IMG/VR virus record: IMGVR_UViG_3300042504_003293 | Coordinates: 1 to 24,323 of that record | Length of the DNA: 24,323 nucleotides | From: a virus | Reading direction: 5' to 3' (one strand) | In this document: positions 6,316-13,011 of the stretch, in pieces | How positions within the stretch are numbered: position 1 is the first letter of the stretch | How the letters are laid out: every line of letters starts with the position of its first letter | Position numbers and translations under genes: made by a program | Notes under the pieces: generated by a model | Seen by the model: only the letters and a program-made list of their open reading frames with translations | Told to the model about the DNA's origin: nothing | Databases searched by the model: none

Positions 6316-6342
6316 CTTTATTCAAAATATTTTGCAAACTTT
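6307..6342. repeat. Two TTTTGCAAACTTT direct repeats (operator-like)
   Basis: TTTTGCAAACTTT is present at 6307-6319 and 6330-6342, 23 bp apart (about two helical turns). Each contains the palindrome TTTGCAAA. The first overlaps the -33 of the 73-aa gene promoter. The same 8-mer also occurs twice in the divergent control region at 12057-12092, suggesting binding sites of a common regulator. Confidence 0.5.
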
Positions 6343-6367
6343 TTTAATTTCTTGATTTTTATCAAAA

Positions 6368-6392
6368 AAAAAGCCACCTAAAAGGCGGCTTC
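6368..6392 (-). terminator. Terminator after the tRNA-like gene (may act both ways)
   Basis: The minus strand has AAGCCGCC-TTTTA-GGTGGCTT followed by nine T. The plus strand also has a T-rich end. It lies about 50 nt beyond the 3' end of the tRNA gene. Confidence 0.8.
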
Positions 6393-6439
6393 TTTTGTAA
6401 AACCAAGATTTAACAACATTCATTTCAAATTCAAACCAG

Positions 6440-6537
6440 TGGTCAAGACAGGAATCGAACCTGTAATCTTTTAGGTGTTTCAAACATAGTGCGCATCTAC
6501 TAACACCTGACTGCGTCTACCATTCCGCCACCTGACC
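6440..6537 (-). tRNA. tRNA-Leu-like gene with an abnormal anticodon arm
   Basis: 98 nt. The acceptor stem pairs GGTCAGG with CTTGACC (one G-U), with discriminator A. The D-arm TGGCGGAATGGTAGACGC is Leu-type, and the T-arm is ACAGG-TTCGATT-CCTGT. A -7 box TATCTTTG ends 5 nt before the 5' end, right for a start at +1. The anticodon region is odd: AGGTGTT pairs with AACACCT, but about 22 nt lie between them instead of a 7-nt loop. Removing about 19 nt would leave a perfect loop TTTGAAA with anticodon TGA (Ser), which conflicts with the Leu-type D-arm. The identity and function of the anticodon are therefore unresolved; it may be a tRNA mimic or carry an insertion. Confidence 0.65.
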
Positions 6538-6542
6538 AGCGG

Positions 6543-6550
6543 CAAAGATA
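6543..6550 (-). promoter_or_regulatory. -7 box (TATCTTTG) of the tRNA-like gene
   Basis: A perfect TAnnTTTG on the minus strand, with the tRNA 5' end 6 nt after its last base. No clear -33 TTG, so the gene may also be transcribed by read-through from the replication operon. Confidence 0.55.
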
Positions 6551-6561
6551 CGCCGAAATTT

Positions 6562-6810
6562 TCAGTACTCCACTATGCTGTGCTGAATCCCCCGCATCTG
6601 GCAGAAGGCCTCCCATTCAGCGGTCATCGGGTGATTGGCATAGATGCTGACCTCGCAATTCCAGTCGGATATTAACCGGATAAGGAAGTGCATCGCCTCA
6701 ACATTGAACTTAAACTCGTAATCATTCCCAGATTTTGCGCCTTCCTGAATCGTATGAATCCTGCATTCCACTCCGGGCCGGACCGATAGGAATAACTTTG
6801 GCTTGCTCAT
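6562..6810 (-). CDS. Hypothetical protein (82 aa)
   Basis: 82 aa starting MSKPKLFLSVRPGVE. I chose the ATG at 6810 because it lies 8 nt after the upstream stop; an open frame extends further but is covered by the upstream gene. The middle (HTIQEGAKSGNDYEF) resembles a stretch of the protein at 22538-22873 (IAIQTARESGTDYQF), suggesting distant paralogy. No motif of known function. It is the last protein gene of the replication operon, before the tRNA. Confidence 0.65.
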   Translation of the reverse strand: MSKPKLFLSVRPGVECRIHTIQEGAKSGNDYEFKFNVEAMHFLIRLISDWNCEVSIYANHPMTAEWEAFCQMRGIQHSIVEY

Positions 6811-6817
6811 CTTGAAC

Positions 6818-7132
6818 TCAAAGGCAAGAAAGGCCACCTTCGGCGACGATGCGTTTCCAGAATCCGGCAATGTTATCGGGCAGGGTCTTTGTCTCATACG
6901 CTAACTTTGCAGCCGCCAGAGCCTCCTGAATCGGCCTGTAATGGCGGTAATTGGCAAAGATAACATTGAAATCGGTTTTGAAGATGGTAAATCCTAAAAA
7001 GGCAAGCAGGAACTCCCGCTGTTCCATATACTCAGCATCATCCCAAAAAGCCCTCGGCGGTTGGGCAATGAAGCTGTATATGTAGCACTTTGCTAGTGCC
7101 CACTTATTTTCCGGTTGCAGTTCTAAAGTCAT
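6818..7132 (-). CDS. Hypothetical protein (104 aa)
   Basis: 104 aa from MTLELQPENKWALAKCYIYS, aromatic-rich and probably all-helical (FWDDAEYMEQREFLLAFLGF). No known domain recognised. The ATG overlaps the VRR-NUC gene end by 29 nt, so it is part of the same operon and possibly acts with the nuclease/helicase pair. Confidence 0.65.
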   Translation of the reverse strand: MTLELQPENKWALAKCYIYSFIAQPPRAFWDDAEYMEQREFLLAFLGFTIFKTDFNVIFANYRHYRPIQEALAAAKLAYETKTLPDNIAGFWKRIVAEGGLSCL

Positions 7133-7424
7133 GAAAGTTGCGGATTATGTGATATTGATACCCCTGCGATTCAACTATTTCCTGAAATCGCTTTTGCGCC
7201 GGAGATTGCCGACCTGTTGCGGTCTTAAACTCCAGAAACACCGGGCCACGAAATTGCAGGTAAATCATATCGCTTACCCCGGCGACAACTCCCATTGCCT
7301 TCATGACAGCACCTTCTTTCCTGCTGCCTGAGTTGTTGTTCACCGTGAACAATAGGCCTCTTTCATCCGGGTAATTGTTCCAGTGCCATTGGAAGCACTG
7401 TGCTTGTAGTTTAAATTCTTCCAT
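7104..7424 (-). CDS. VRR-NUC domain nuclease
   Basis: 106 aa. The VRR-NUC (PD-(D/E)XK superfamily) signature is clear: N-terminal Gln/Glu in EEFKLQAQCFQW, then AGVSDMIYL with the catalytic Asp, then FLEFKTATGRQSPAQKRFQ with the E-x-K pair, and a C-terminal YHIIRNFHDF. Length equals the stand-alone phage VRR-NUC proteins, which act as structure-specific nucleases and are often next to a DEAD/DEAH helicase, as here (14-nt overlap). Likely role: processing branched or recombination intermediates. Confidence 0.9.
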   Translation of the reverse strand: MEEFKLQAQCFQWHWNNYPDERGLLFTVNNNSGSRKEGAVMKAMGVVAGVSDMIYLQFRGPVFLEFKTATGRQSPAQKRFQEIVESQGYQYHIIRNFHDFRTATGK

Positions 7425-8859
7425 CTGAACCTGCGAATACTTTGAATCTCTTTGCGTTGTGAAATAACCAGCCTTTTTTCCAGCCCATCAGTGAAACAAA
7501 CTGCAAGGCCTCGTCTTTGCTTTTGCAGTTATGCAGCACCCAAAAAGGACTGATTACTTTGGCCTTTGCCAGTTTTGCTTTCGCCGCAATATCGCTGTTT
7601 TGGGCCAATTTCATACCATCGGCTTTAGTAAGTAACTGCAATTCAGCTACCCCCGGCGGGTCTTTTGGCTTTTGCTCAATTATTTGGCCGCAATACTTGC
7701 AGACCCGAGTAGAAGGCGGTATAAGTGCCTCGCAATTCGGGCAACTTTTTACCCCGGCAACCCCGGCCTTTTTTCGCATCTGCTTCTTTTTGAGACTCCA
7801 TTCCCGGTCTTGCTCCCAGTAGCCGTGAGACTGGATATTGTTTCCAAAGTCCAGAATGATAAACCTCTTTTTGGTCTCGGTTACCCGGCTGCCACGGCCC
7901 ACCATCTGCATGAACAATGGCAGGCTGGCAGTGGCTCGGTATAGAATGACGACCTCAATAGTCGGCTCATCATAGCCGGTTGTCATCAGGTCGCAATTGC
8001 ATAGGATGCCATCAGGTGAATTTTTGAACCACCGCAAAACGGCGGCCCGCTCTTTCTTGCTCATCTCCCCATCAACATGGCGAGCAGGGTACCCGGCCAT
8101 CTGGAAGGCATCGCATATTTCCTGACTGCTGGCAATGTTTGAGGCAAAAACAATGGCTTTCTTCCTATCACAAAGGCGGGAATAATTGGAAAGCACACCT
8201 GCATACACTTTGCGCTCTGAATACCTTTGAGCCATCTGGCTGGTATCATAGTCGTCGCCTTTCATTGCAATACCGGAAAGGTCAATCTGAGTGCCAAAAG
8301 AAACCGGATCTGAAAGGAAGCCGAGTTGAATCAACTCCGATACCTGCACAGGGTTAATCAGGTTTTGGTAGAACTTGGAAAGGCAGGTTTGTTTTCCCCG
8401 CCTCAATGGTGTAGCAGTTGCACCTATTACTACGGCATTTGGATTGATCAGGTCCAGAAGGTTGTTGAAGGTTTGTTTATGCGCTTCGTCTATGATAATC
8501 AGGTCCATCGCATTCAGCAGGTCGGTATACGCCGGATTTGCCTTGCGCCGGATGAAGGTCTGCGCCATTGCGATATAACAGGCCGCATCAGGCGCAATAT
8601 AAGCCTTCCCTGCGCTTATAAGACTTGCGGCAATATTGAACCTTGCAAGACTACCATCGGCCTGCCTGAGCAATTCTATGCGGTCCGTGAAGATTATGCA
8701 CCTCTTTCCTTTCTGCAATGCAGCGGCAACCATGTAACTGAACATTACGGTTTTCCCGGCACCGGTCGGCGAGCAAAGGATAAGCCGCTTTTTCCCCTGC
8801 ATGATATTGGCCCGGAGCTGGTCGATTGCGGTCTGTTGGTATTCTCGGAGTGTAGTCAC
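7411..8859 (-). CDS. DEAD/DEAH-type SF2 helicase with C-terminal zinc ribbon
   Basis: 482 aa. Motif I SPTGAGKTVMF (about residue 31), DEAH box IIIDEAHKQ, motif III GATATPLRRG, and motif VI QMVGRGSRVTETKKRF are all present. Near residues 370-395 a zinc ribbon (SCPNCEALIPPSTRVCKYCG) follows the helicase core. This is the common phage ResIII/SSL2-like helicase used in replication or repair. The start is GTG at 8859: an in-frame stop lies 57 nt upstream and no ATG, GTG or TTG occurs between. The GTG is part of a GTGACTAC repeat of the iteron-like cluster. Confidence 0.92.
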   Translation of the reverse strand: MTTLREYQQTAIDQLRANIMQGKKRLILCSPTGAGKTVMFSYMVAAALQKGKRCIIFTDRIELLRQADGSLARFNIAASLISAGKAYIAPDAACYIAMAQTFIRRKANPAYTDLLNAMDLIIIDEAHKQTFNNLLDLINPNAVVIGATATPLRRGKQTCLSKFYQNLINPVQVSELIQLGFLSDPVSFGTQIDLSGIAMKGDDYDTSQMAQRYSERKVYAGVLSNYSRLCDRKKAIVFASNIASSQEICDAFQMAGYPARHVDGEMSKKERAAVLRWFKNSPDGILCNCDLMTTGYDEPTIEVVILYRATASLPLFMQMVGRGSRVTETKKRFIILDFGNNIQSHGYWEQDREWSLKKKQMRKKAGVAGVKSCPNCEALIPPSTRVCKYCGQIIEQKPKDPPGVAELQLLTKADGMKLAQNSDIAAKAKLAKAKVISPFWVLHNCKSKDEALQFVSLMGWKKGWLFHNAKRFKVFAGSDGRI

Positions 8860-9132
8860 TTGGTAGTTACTTTGAATTTGAATTTTCGAAAAAGTGAAAG
8901 TGCCTCTGGATATGCGCTAGGGCTATTTGTAGCTACTGTAGTCACTTTAGTTACTTCTTTCTATTAGAGTATATATATTATATATACATGCACACACACA
9001 CACTCATATATATTGCCTAACAAAAAATTTCATTTCAAGTGGCTAAGTGACTACATTAGAACGGAGCCTCTTGATTATCAGTCTGATACGGGTGTTTTTC
9101 GGTGTAGTCATATCTGACTACAAAGTAACTAC
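8852..9132. repeat. Iteron-like GTAGTYAC repeat cluster; candidate replication origin
   Basis: Nine copies or near-copies of an 8-mer occur in both orientations: GTAGTCAC 8852-8859 and 8938-8945, GTAGTTAC 8863-8870, GTAGCTAC 8929-8936, TTAGTTAC 8947-8954, GTGACTAC 9047-9054, GTAGTCAT 9104-9111, CTGACTAC 9114-9121 and GTAACTAC 9125-9132. Between them lies an AT-rich duplex (TATATATTATATATA-like, 8968-8988) and a (CA)n run at about 8989-9002. Repeated binding sites plus an easily melted stretch between primase-helicase and helicase genes fit an origin. The repeats extend into both flanking genes. Inference from architecture only. Confidence 0.55.
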
Positions 9133-11281
9133 CGCAGAAGTTTTTTTCTCTCCGGGCCACCTTTTTTGCTCCGAGGGTCTTCATTATAGCCCCCAACTTG
9201 TGCGAACTGATGTGCTGCTTGGTCCGGGTCTCGATGTAATCTTTGATTTCGGTATTGGTCATCCATTCGCCGGATGACTCCAGAAAAGTGTCTGGAATGT
9301 AAAAGAATTTCAGGAACAATTCCTTCTCCGCTGCCGGCTGCACATTGTTGTAGGTCAGCTGGTCCAGATAGCCAATATCGGCCCGGCTGAGTTGCCATGA
9401 ATCTGCACCTTTTGTCCGGTATTCATTCAGAGCCTCAATGAAGAGCAGGTCTTTGTCAATTTCGTTGTAGGCCTCCCAGTCAATATCTGAGACTGAGATT
9501 GGAAGAATCCGGCGGTTTCCGGTAGGGTCATTGATTACCTCTTCATCGTTTGAAGTGCCGCAAAGCACTGCATACCTATTCAGGTCTTCATGAACCCTGC
9601 CGTATGGCTTCCGGATGCTGAATGTCTGCTTACTGGAAAGTTCTTTGAGCTTCTTTGCTTCCTGCTTGCTCTTTCCTCCAAATTCGTCGTCGCAAAGGAT
9701 TATTTTCTTGCACATGAGAATCTCGTCATCCTTGCCCGCATCCAGTTTGCTTTCGCCGTAATAGGACCGCAGGGATGCAGGTAGCAGGTTCCGGAAGAAG
9801 TTTGTTTTTCCAATACCTTGATTTCCGCAAAGGACAAGAATAATAACTGAGTATTCGCCGTGCATGGATGCAACCACCGAGCAGACCCATTTCCTGACCA
9901 TTAATTCAACGAACTCCTGAGTCTGGCTGCCAGACCTTACACACCTTGCCAGTGCTTCCAGATGCCCTTCTGCATGGCGGCTTTGGTTAGCAGAAAAGAA
10001 CTCCAAAAAAGGATTGTACTGAATGACAAAGTGCGAGTCAATAATCGCCTGAATAAGCTGCATACTGACCTCTTTTTTCCCGAAGGACTCAAGGCAATCA
10101 AGGTAGATGTTGTTTATGTCTTGGTCTGTAATCGGGCTGCCGTCCAGCTCTACATTGCGGGTAACGGAGTTGAATCGTAGGTTATATGACCGCAGAAAAG
10201 ACTTAATTTGTTTTACTGGAGTGTCTTCGGCAACAGCTTTGAGGTCTTTCACATCCAGCTGCATAGTGTCCGCAACTATCTGATCCAGTTGGTCCACCTC
10301 TACCTGATCAATCTCTTTCAGGATGCGCAAGGCTGAATCAGTTGCCGAGTTAATGTCCTTTGGTCCACCGTTGGTGCCGACCCTAAGCTTATGCGCCTTT
10401 GCCGTAGCGACAATATGCTTGGTTTCTTTGGTCTGAATATCAACACCGGCATTCTTTGCCAGATACATGAAGGAAGCGAAGGTTACCGAGTTATGGGTAC
10501 TCTGGCAGAGCTGCTTATATTTCTTTTCGCATTGCTCTGGCTTATACTTACTGCTTATCTGGCTTATCCGGTGAAAGAGATCATATCCGGCTTCCTTATA
10601 CTTTGAGGCAATGGCAAAGCCGATTTTAATCCAGTCCGCGTATGAATCAGTAAGGTCAATGCGCTTACTTTCAATTTGGGCCATGATGAACTCGATATCG
10701 TGTTCCCCATGAGGGTAAACCTTCATGATAGGAGCTGACTTCGATTTAGGCAGGTACGATTTGAAAACCGGAATTGGCTTTGTTGCCAAATATGCCTCGG
10801 TGTCAAAGGAAACAAACCGAAGCCGGGAAACATCCTTGCAAGCCGGGTCAATGATAATGTGATACTTATCTGCCAGCCTTTTTTCAAGGGCCAGAAAAGC
10901 ATCCAAATGCTTATTGGGGTCCACTTTGAAATATGCTGCATAGCCCTCGCCCCCGGTAGAAAGGTGCATTGCCAGCAGGTATTCATCAGTTAGCAAGTTG
11001 CGCATATTAACGCCCTCATTGTCCTTTGCATCAATGTCGATGCAGATTATACCTGAATGCTCGACAAGGCCTTCTTTTCCCTGCTTTTTGAATTGGCCCG
11101 AAGGAGTTACTGCCGGAAGTTGCCGTTTTTTTTCCTCGGATTTTTCCTCGCGATAGGCCATAACTTCAATGTACCAATGGCCCTCCCGGATGCCCTCGAT
11201 GTAGGCCGTGAATGTCAGGTCTTCTTCCGGTATCGGATTCCTGATCCCTTTTTGTGATGATTTAAATAAGGAAATTAGCAT
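9056..11281 (-). CDS. Primase-helicase (BT4734/VirE N-terminal, PriCT-2, VapE/VirE ATPase)
   Basis: 741 aa. The N-terminal part (FTAYIEGIREGHWYIEVMAY; GIICIDIDAKDN; STGGEGYAAYFKV; DVSRLRFVSFD) fits the BT4734-like/AEP primase domain, with acidic IDIDAKD as likely metal ligands. Residues of about 220-270 (YADWIKIGFAIASKYKEAGY) fit PriCT-2. The C-terminal half is a VirE/VapE helicase with Walker A LVLCGNQGIGKTNFFR, Walker B-like KKIILCDDEF, and NDPTGNRRILPI. Such fusions prime and unwind DNA at phage or mobile-element origins. The gene overlaps the methyltransferase by 7 nt and is followed by the repeat cluster. It is the central replication protein visible here; no DNA polymerase is in the window. 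Confidence 0.92.
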   Translation of the reverse strand: MLISLFKSSQKGIRNPIPEEDLTFTAYIEGIREGHWYIEVMAYREEKSEEKKRQLPAVTPSGQFKKQGKEGLVEHSGIICIDIDAKDNEGVNMRNLLTDEYLLAMHLSTGGEGYAAYFKVDPNKHLDAFLALEKRLADKYHIIIDPACKDVSRLRFVSFDTEAYLATKPIPVFKSYLPKSKSAPIMKVYPHGEHDIEFIMAQIESKRIDLTDSYADWIKIGFAIASKYKEAGYDLFHRISQISSKYKPEQCEKKYKQLCQSTHNSVTFASFMYLAKNAGVDIQTKETKHIVATAKAHKLRVGTNGGPKDINSATDSALRILKEIDQVEVDQLDQIVADTMQLDVKDLKAVAEDTPVKQIKSFLRSYNLRFNSVTRNVELDGSPITDQDINNIYLDCLESFGKKEVSMQLIQAIIDSHFVIQYNPFLEFFSANQSRHAEGHLEALARCVRSGSQTQEFVELMVRKWVCSVVASMHGEYSVIILVLCGNQGIGKTNFFRNLLPASLRSYYGESKLDAGKDDEILMCKKIILCDDEFGGKSKQEAKKLKELSSKQTFSIRKPYGRVHEDLNRYAVLCGTSNDEEVINDPTGNRRILPISVSDIDWEAYNEIDKDLLFIEALNEYRTKGADSWQLSRADIGYLDQLTYNNVQPAAEKELFLKFFYIPDTFLESSGEWMTNTEIKDYIETRTKQHISSHKLGAIMKTLGAKKVARREKNFCGSYFVVRYDYTEKHPYQTDNQEAPF

Positions 11282-11820
11282 GAGAAAACAAAAATAGAAT
11301 TACGAAACCACCAGCAGTCATCCCTTTTGAGAGTTTGCCGCAAAAAGTTGGTCATGAAAGGCTGCAAGTTATAACCATATTCGGCCATTTTCCTGATAAC
11401 ATAGGGATTAGACCTCTCGTTTACATGGCCAAAGCCGCCCTGTTCCGGGATTGCCCATGAAAGCACTATCAGGCCGCTGCTATACTTGACTAAGTTAGAC
11501 AGGAAAGTTTCCTCAAATTCAGCCGGGATATGCTCGGCAACTTCAAGGCAAAGAATGGCATGACCGCCTGTAATAAAGTCATGCGGAAATGGTTTGGTCA
11601 GGTCATGCTGTAATTGTTTCCCAAAGGAAGTTCCATCAACCCCGATTGCGGAAATGCCCTGCGATAGAAGGTAATCCACATATTTACCCGGGCCGCAGCC
11701 AATATCAAAGACTGAATGTGAATTCCGAAAAACCCGGCCAGCCAAAAGTTTAGCCAGTGCCGGGCTGAATTGGTGATTGCTTTCGGCCTCTTTCTGAGAC
11801 CAGACTCCGGTGGCTTTCAT
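11275..11820 (-). CDS. Class I SAM-dependent methyltransferase
   Basis: 181 aa. Motif I (SVFDIGCGPGKYVDYL, about residues 37-52) binds S-adenosylmethionine; an acidic GVDG strand end and AILCLEVAEHIP correspond to motifs II and IV of the Methyltransf_11/23-type fold. No target-recognition domain or DNA-methylase catalytic motif (DPPY or PCQ) is seen, so a DNA base target is unlikely. The substrate may be a small molecule, glycan or protein. It overlaps both neighbours (4 and 7 nt), so it is co-translated with the replication genes. Confidence 0.85.
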   Translation of the reverse strand: MKATGVWSQKEAESNHQFSPALAKLLAGRVFRNSHSVFDIGCGPGKYVDYLLSQGISAIGVDGTSFGKQLQHDLTKPFPHDFITGGHAILCLEVAEHIPAEFEETFLSNLVKYSSGLIVLSWAIPEQGGFGHVNERSNPYVIRKMAEYGYNLQPFMTNFLRQTLKRDDCWWFRNSIFVFSC

Positions 11821-12041
11821 TTCTTGGTGCTTTTGCGGCCCGGTTTCAATTTCTTTGCCTGTGTTGCCTGCACTATATTGGATTGAATATCCATCAGCAT
11901 CAGGCGGCCGGTTGCAGACTGCACGGTCAGCATTGCCCCCTCAGATACAAGCCTGCGGGTAATGTAATAAGGTAACCCATACTTCTGGGTGAAAGCCCAG
12001 ATTGTAATGGGCAGGTTGGTTGCCTTTTCAGTAAATTCCAT
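11817..12041 (-). CDS. Small DNA-binding-like protein (74 aa), first gene of the replication operon
   Basis: 74 aa starting MEFTEKATNLPITIWAFTQK. I chose ATG 12041 because the longer frame (to 12113) would cover both divergent promoters. The central part (WAFTQKYGLPYYITRRLVSEGAMLTV in outline) reads like an excisionase/MerR-type winged helix, where a protein picks a site by a short helix-turn-helix, and the end is basic (KKLKPGRKSTKK). It may autoregulate the divergent control region. The function is inferred from pattern and position. Confidence 0.6.
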   Translation of the reverse strand: MEFTEKATNLPITIWAFTQKYGLPYYITRRLVSEGAMLTVQSATGRLMLMDIQSNIVQATQAKKLKPGRKSTKK

Positions 12042-12042
12042 A

Positions 12043-12060
12043 TATTTAAAATTTTTTTTG
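12043..12060. repeat. 18-bp repeat, copy 1 (TATTTAAAATTTTTTTTG)
   Basis: Identical to 12632-12649. The two copies flank the coiled-coil membrane protein gene. Each copy ends in the TTTG that forms the -33 element of the promoter downstream of it, so this looks like a duplicated promoter upstream half. Confidence 0.75.
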
Positions 12061-12096
12061 CAAATTAAATTCAAGTCTTTTTTATTTGCAAAAATA
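12057..12096. promoter_or_regulatory. Face-to-face overlapping divergent promoters with two TTTGCAAA sites
   Basis: Plus strand: -33 TTTG 12057-12060, 20-bp spacer, -7 TTTATTTG 12081-12088. Minus strand: -33 TTTG 12092-12089, 20-bp spacer, -7 TTAATTTG 12068-12061. The -33 of each is joined to the -7 of the other through a TTTGCAAA palindrome (12057-12064 and 12085-12092). RNA polymerase could occupy only one direction at a time, and a regulator bound to the palindromes would block both. This is the divide between the replication operon and the recombination operon. Confidence 0.6.
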
Positions 12097-12106
12097 TTTT
12101 CAACAA

Positions 12107-12652
12107 ATGTCAAAGTTTATCAAAAGAGAGCGGCTGTATCTGGGAGAGGGTATCCGCTTTGGAGTCGGTCGAGGCCGGTTTTTTGTAACTCACATTGCCG
12201 ATGGGCAGTGCCAAATGGAGTATAACCTGAAAGCCGGAAGCGAGCCGGAAGGAAGTTTTGTTCTACCTGTTCCAATAGCCGAGGAACTACTTCAAGTTGA
12301 GGTAGTGGAAAGGATGCTACGGCAGGAGCGTGATAAGGCTCGTTATTGGAAGGACCGGGCAAAAGAGGTCCAGAATCAGGATCAGGACTCCGTTGAAAGG
12401 CTGCAACGCCGGGTGATTCAACTGGAAGCTGGAGAAGCGGAAAGCTACGAACTTCTGAACAGGGCAAAGGAAGACATTAAATCGGCGAATAAATTACTGC
12501 AGACCGCAATGGCTGAACTTCAAGAATCCGAAGCCGCAGCATTCAAATCCGAAGCCGCAGCATCCAAGTGGCGGATGATTTCCCTTTTTATGCTTGTCGG
12601 CAATCTGGTCCTTTTTGGAAGTTTTGCGATTTATTTAAAATTTTTTTTGTAA
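12107..12652 (+). CDS. Coiled-coil protein with C-terminal membrane anchor
   Basis: 181 aa from MSKFIKRERLYLGEGIRFGV; I took the ATG at 12107, downstream of the predicted -7 box. Residues of about 65-150 form a long charged coiled coil (RQERDKARYWKDRAKEVQNQ onward, with a duplicated FKSEAAASK-type segment). The C-terminus (MISLFMLVGNLVLFGSFAIY) is a single transmembrane helix. No family recognised. First gene of the plus-strand recombination operon. A tail-anchored coiled coil could tether replication or recombination complexes to the membrane, which is a guess from topology. Confidence 0.7.
   Translation: MSKFIKRERLYLGEGIRFGVGRGRFFVTHIADGQCQMEYNLKAGSEPEGSFVLPVPIAEELLQVEVVERMLRQERDKARYWKDRAKEVQNQDQDSVERLQRRVIQLEAGEAESYELLNRAKEDIKSANKLLQTAMAELQESEAAAFKSEAAASKWRMISLFMLVGNLVLFGSFAIYLKFFL
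12632..12649. repeat. 18-bp repeat, copy 2 (TATTTAAAATTTTTTTTG)
   Basis: Exact copy of 12043-12060. It encodes the final IYLKFFL residues of the membrane protein and supplies the -33 TTTG of the next promoter. Confidence 0.75.
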
Positions 12653-12676
12653 TTCAAAATAATCCCTTTTTCTTTG
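12646..12676 (+). promoter_or_regulatory. Promoter before the SSB-like gene (TTTG-N19-TTTCTTTG)
   Basis: -33 TTTG 12646-12649 and a near-consensus -7 TTTCTTTG 12669-12676 with 19-bp spacing. The ATG of the SSB-like gene begins 4 nt later, so this transcript would be almost leaderless. Confidence 0.55.
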
Positions 12677-12680
12677 CGCC

Positions 12681-13001
12681 ATGAGCAGAATAATTTCAGC
12701 GAGCATAGACCTCGCAAAAATCGACAAGTCCAAAATTACCGAGGGTAAGAATGGACAGAAGTATTACAGCATCAGCATCTCAGTCAATGATGAGGCTGAT
12801 AAATTTGGCAACGATGTTGCCATTACTACCGGGCAGTCCAAAGAAGAACGAGATGCCAAAGCCGCAAAAGTTTACATCGGCAATGGCAAGACCGTATGGG
12901 CTAGTGAAACTACGGGAGCAAAGCCCGCATCATCAGCCCCAGCAAAGCCCGCAGCCCCGGCAGCAGCGCAAGTTTCAGATGACGACGATTTACCCTTTTA
13001 A
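12681..13001 (+). CDS. SSB-like single-stranded DNA-binding protein
   Basis: 106 aa. The N-terminal 60 residues (IISASIDLAKIDKSKITEGK, YYSISISVNDEADKFGNDVA) are beta-rich like an OB fold. A flexible Ala/Pro-rich linker (about residues 80-97) then ends in DDDDLPF. The acidic tip with terminal Pro-Phe is the hallmark of bacterial SSBs, which use it to recruit partner proteins. The length is short for SSB but matches small phage versions. It lies 10 nt before the ERF gene, with which it would cooperate on ssDNA. Confidence 0.75.
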   Translation: MSRIISASIDLAKIDKSKITEGKNGQKYYSISISVNDEADKFGNDVAITTGQSKEERDAKAAKVYIGNGKTVWASETTGAKPASSAPAKPAAPAAAQVSDDDDLPF

Positions 13002-13011
13002 ACATTCAGAC

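Noticed and set aside
6307-6342. CRISPR-like or iteron array
   Set aside because: Only two copies, placed over a promoter; operator is the simpler reading.
8326-8967. 213-aa plus-strand open frame opposite the helicase
   Set aside because: The minus frame has all SF2 helicase motifs; the plus frame has none and crosses the repeat cluster.
8989-9002. (CA)n run as part of a coding repeat
   Set aside because: Lies between two gene ends in a non-coding gap; treated as part of the AT/CA-rich spacer.
12751-13011. N-terminal extension of the ERF gene
   Set aside because: It overlaps the whole SSB-like gene in another frame; ERF homology begins just after the ATG at 13012.
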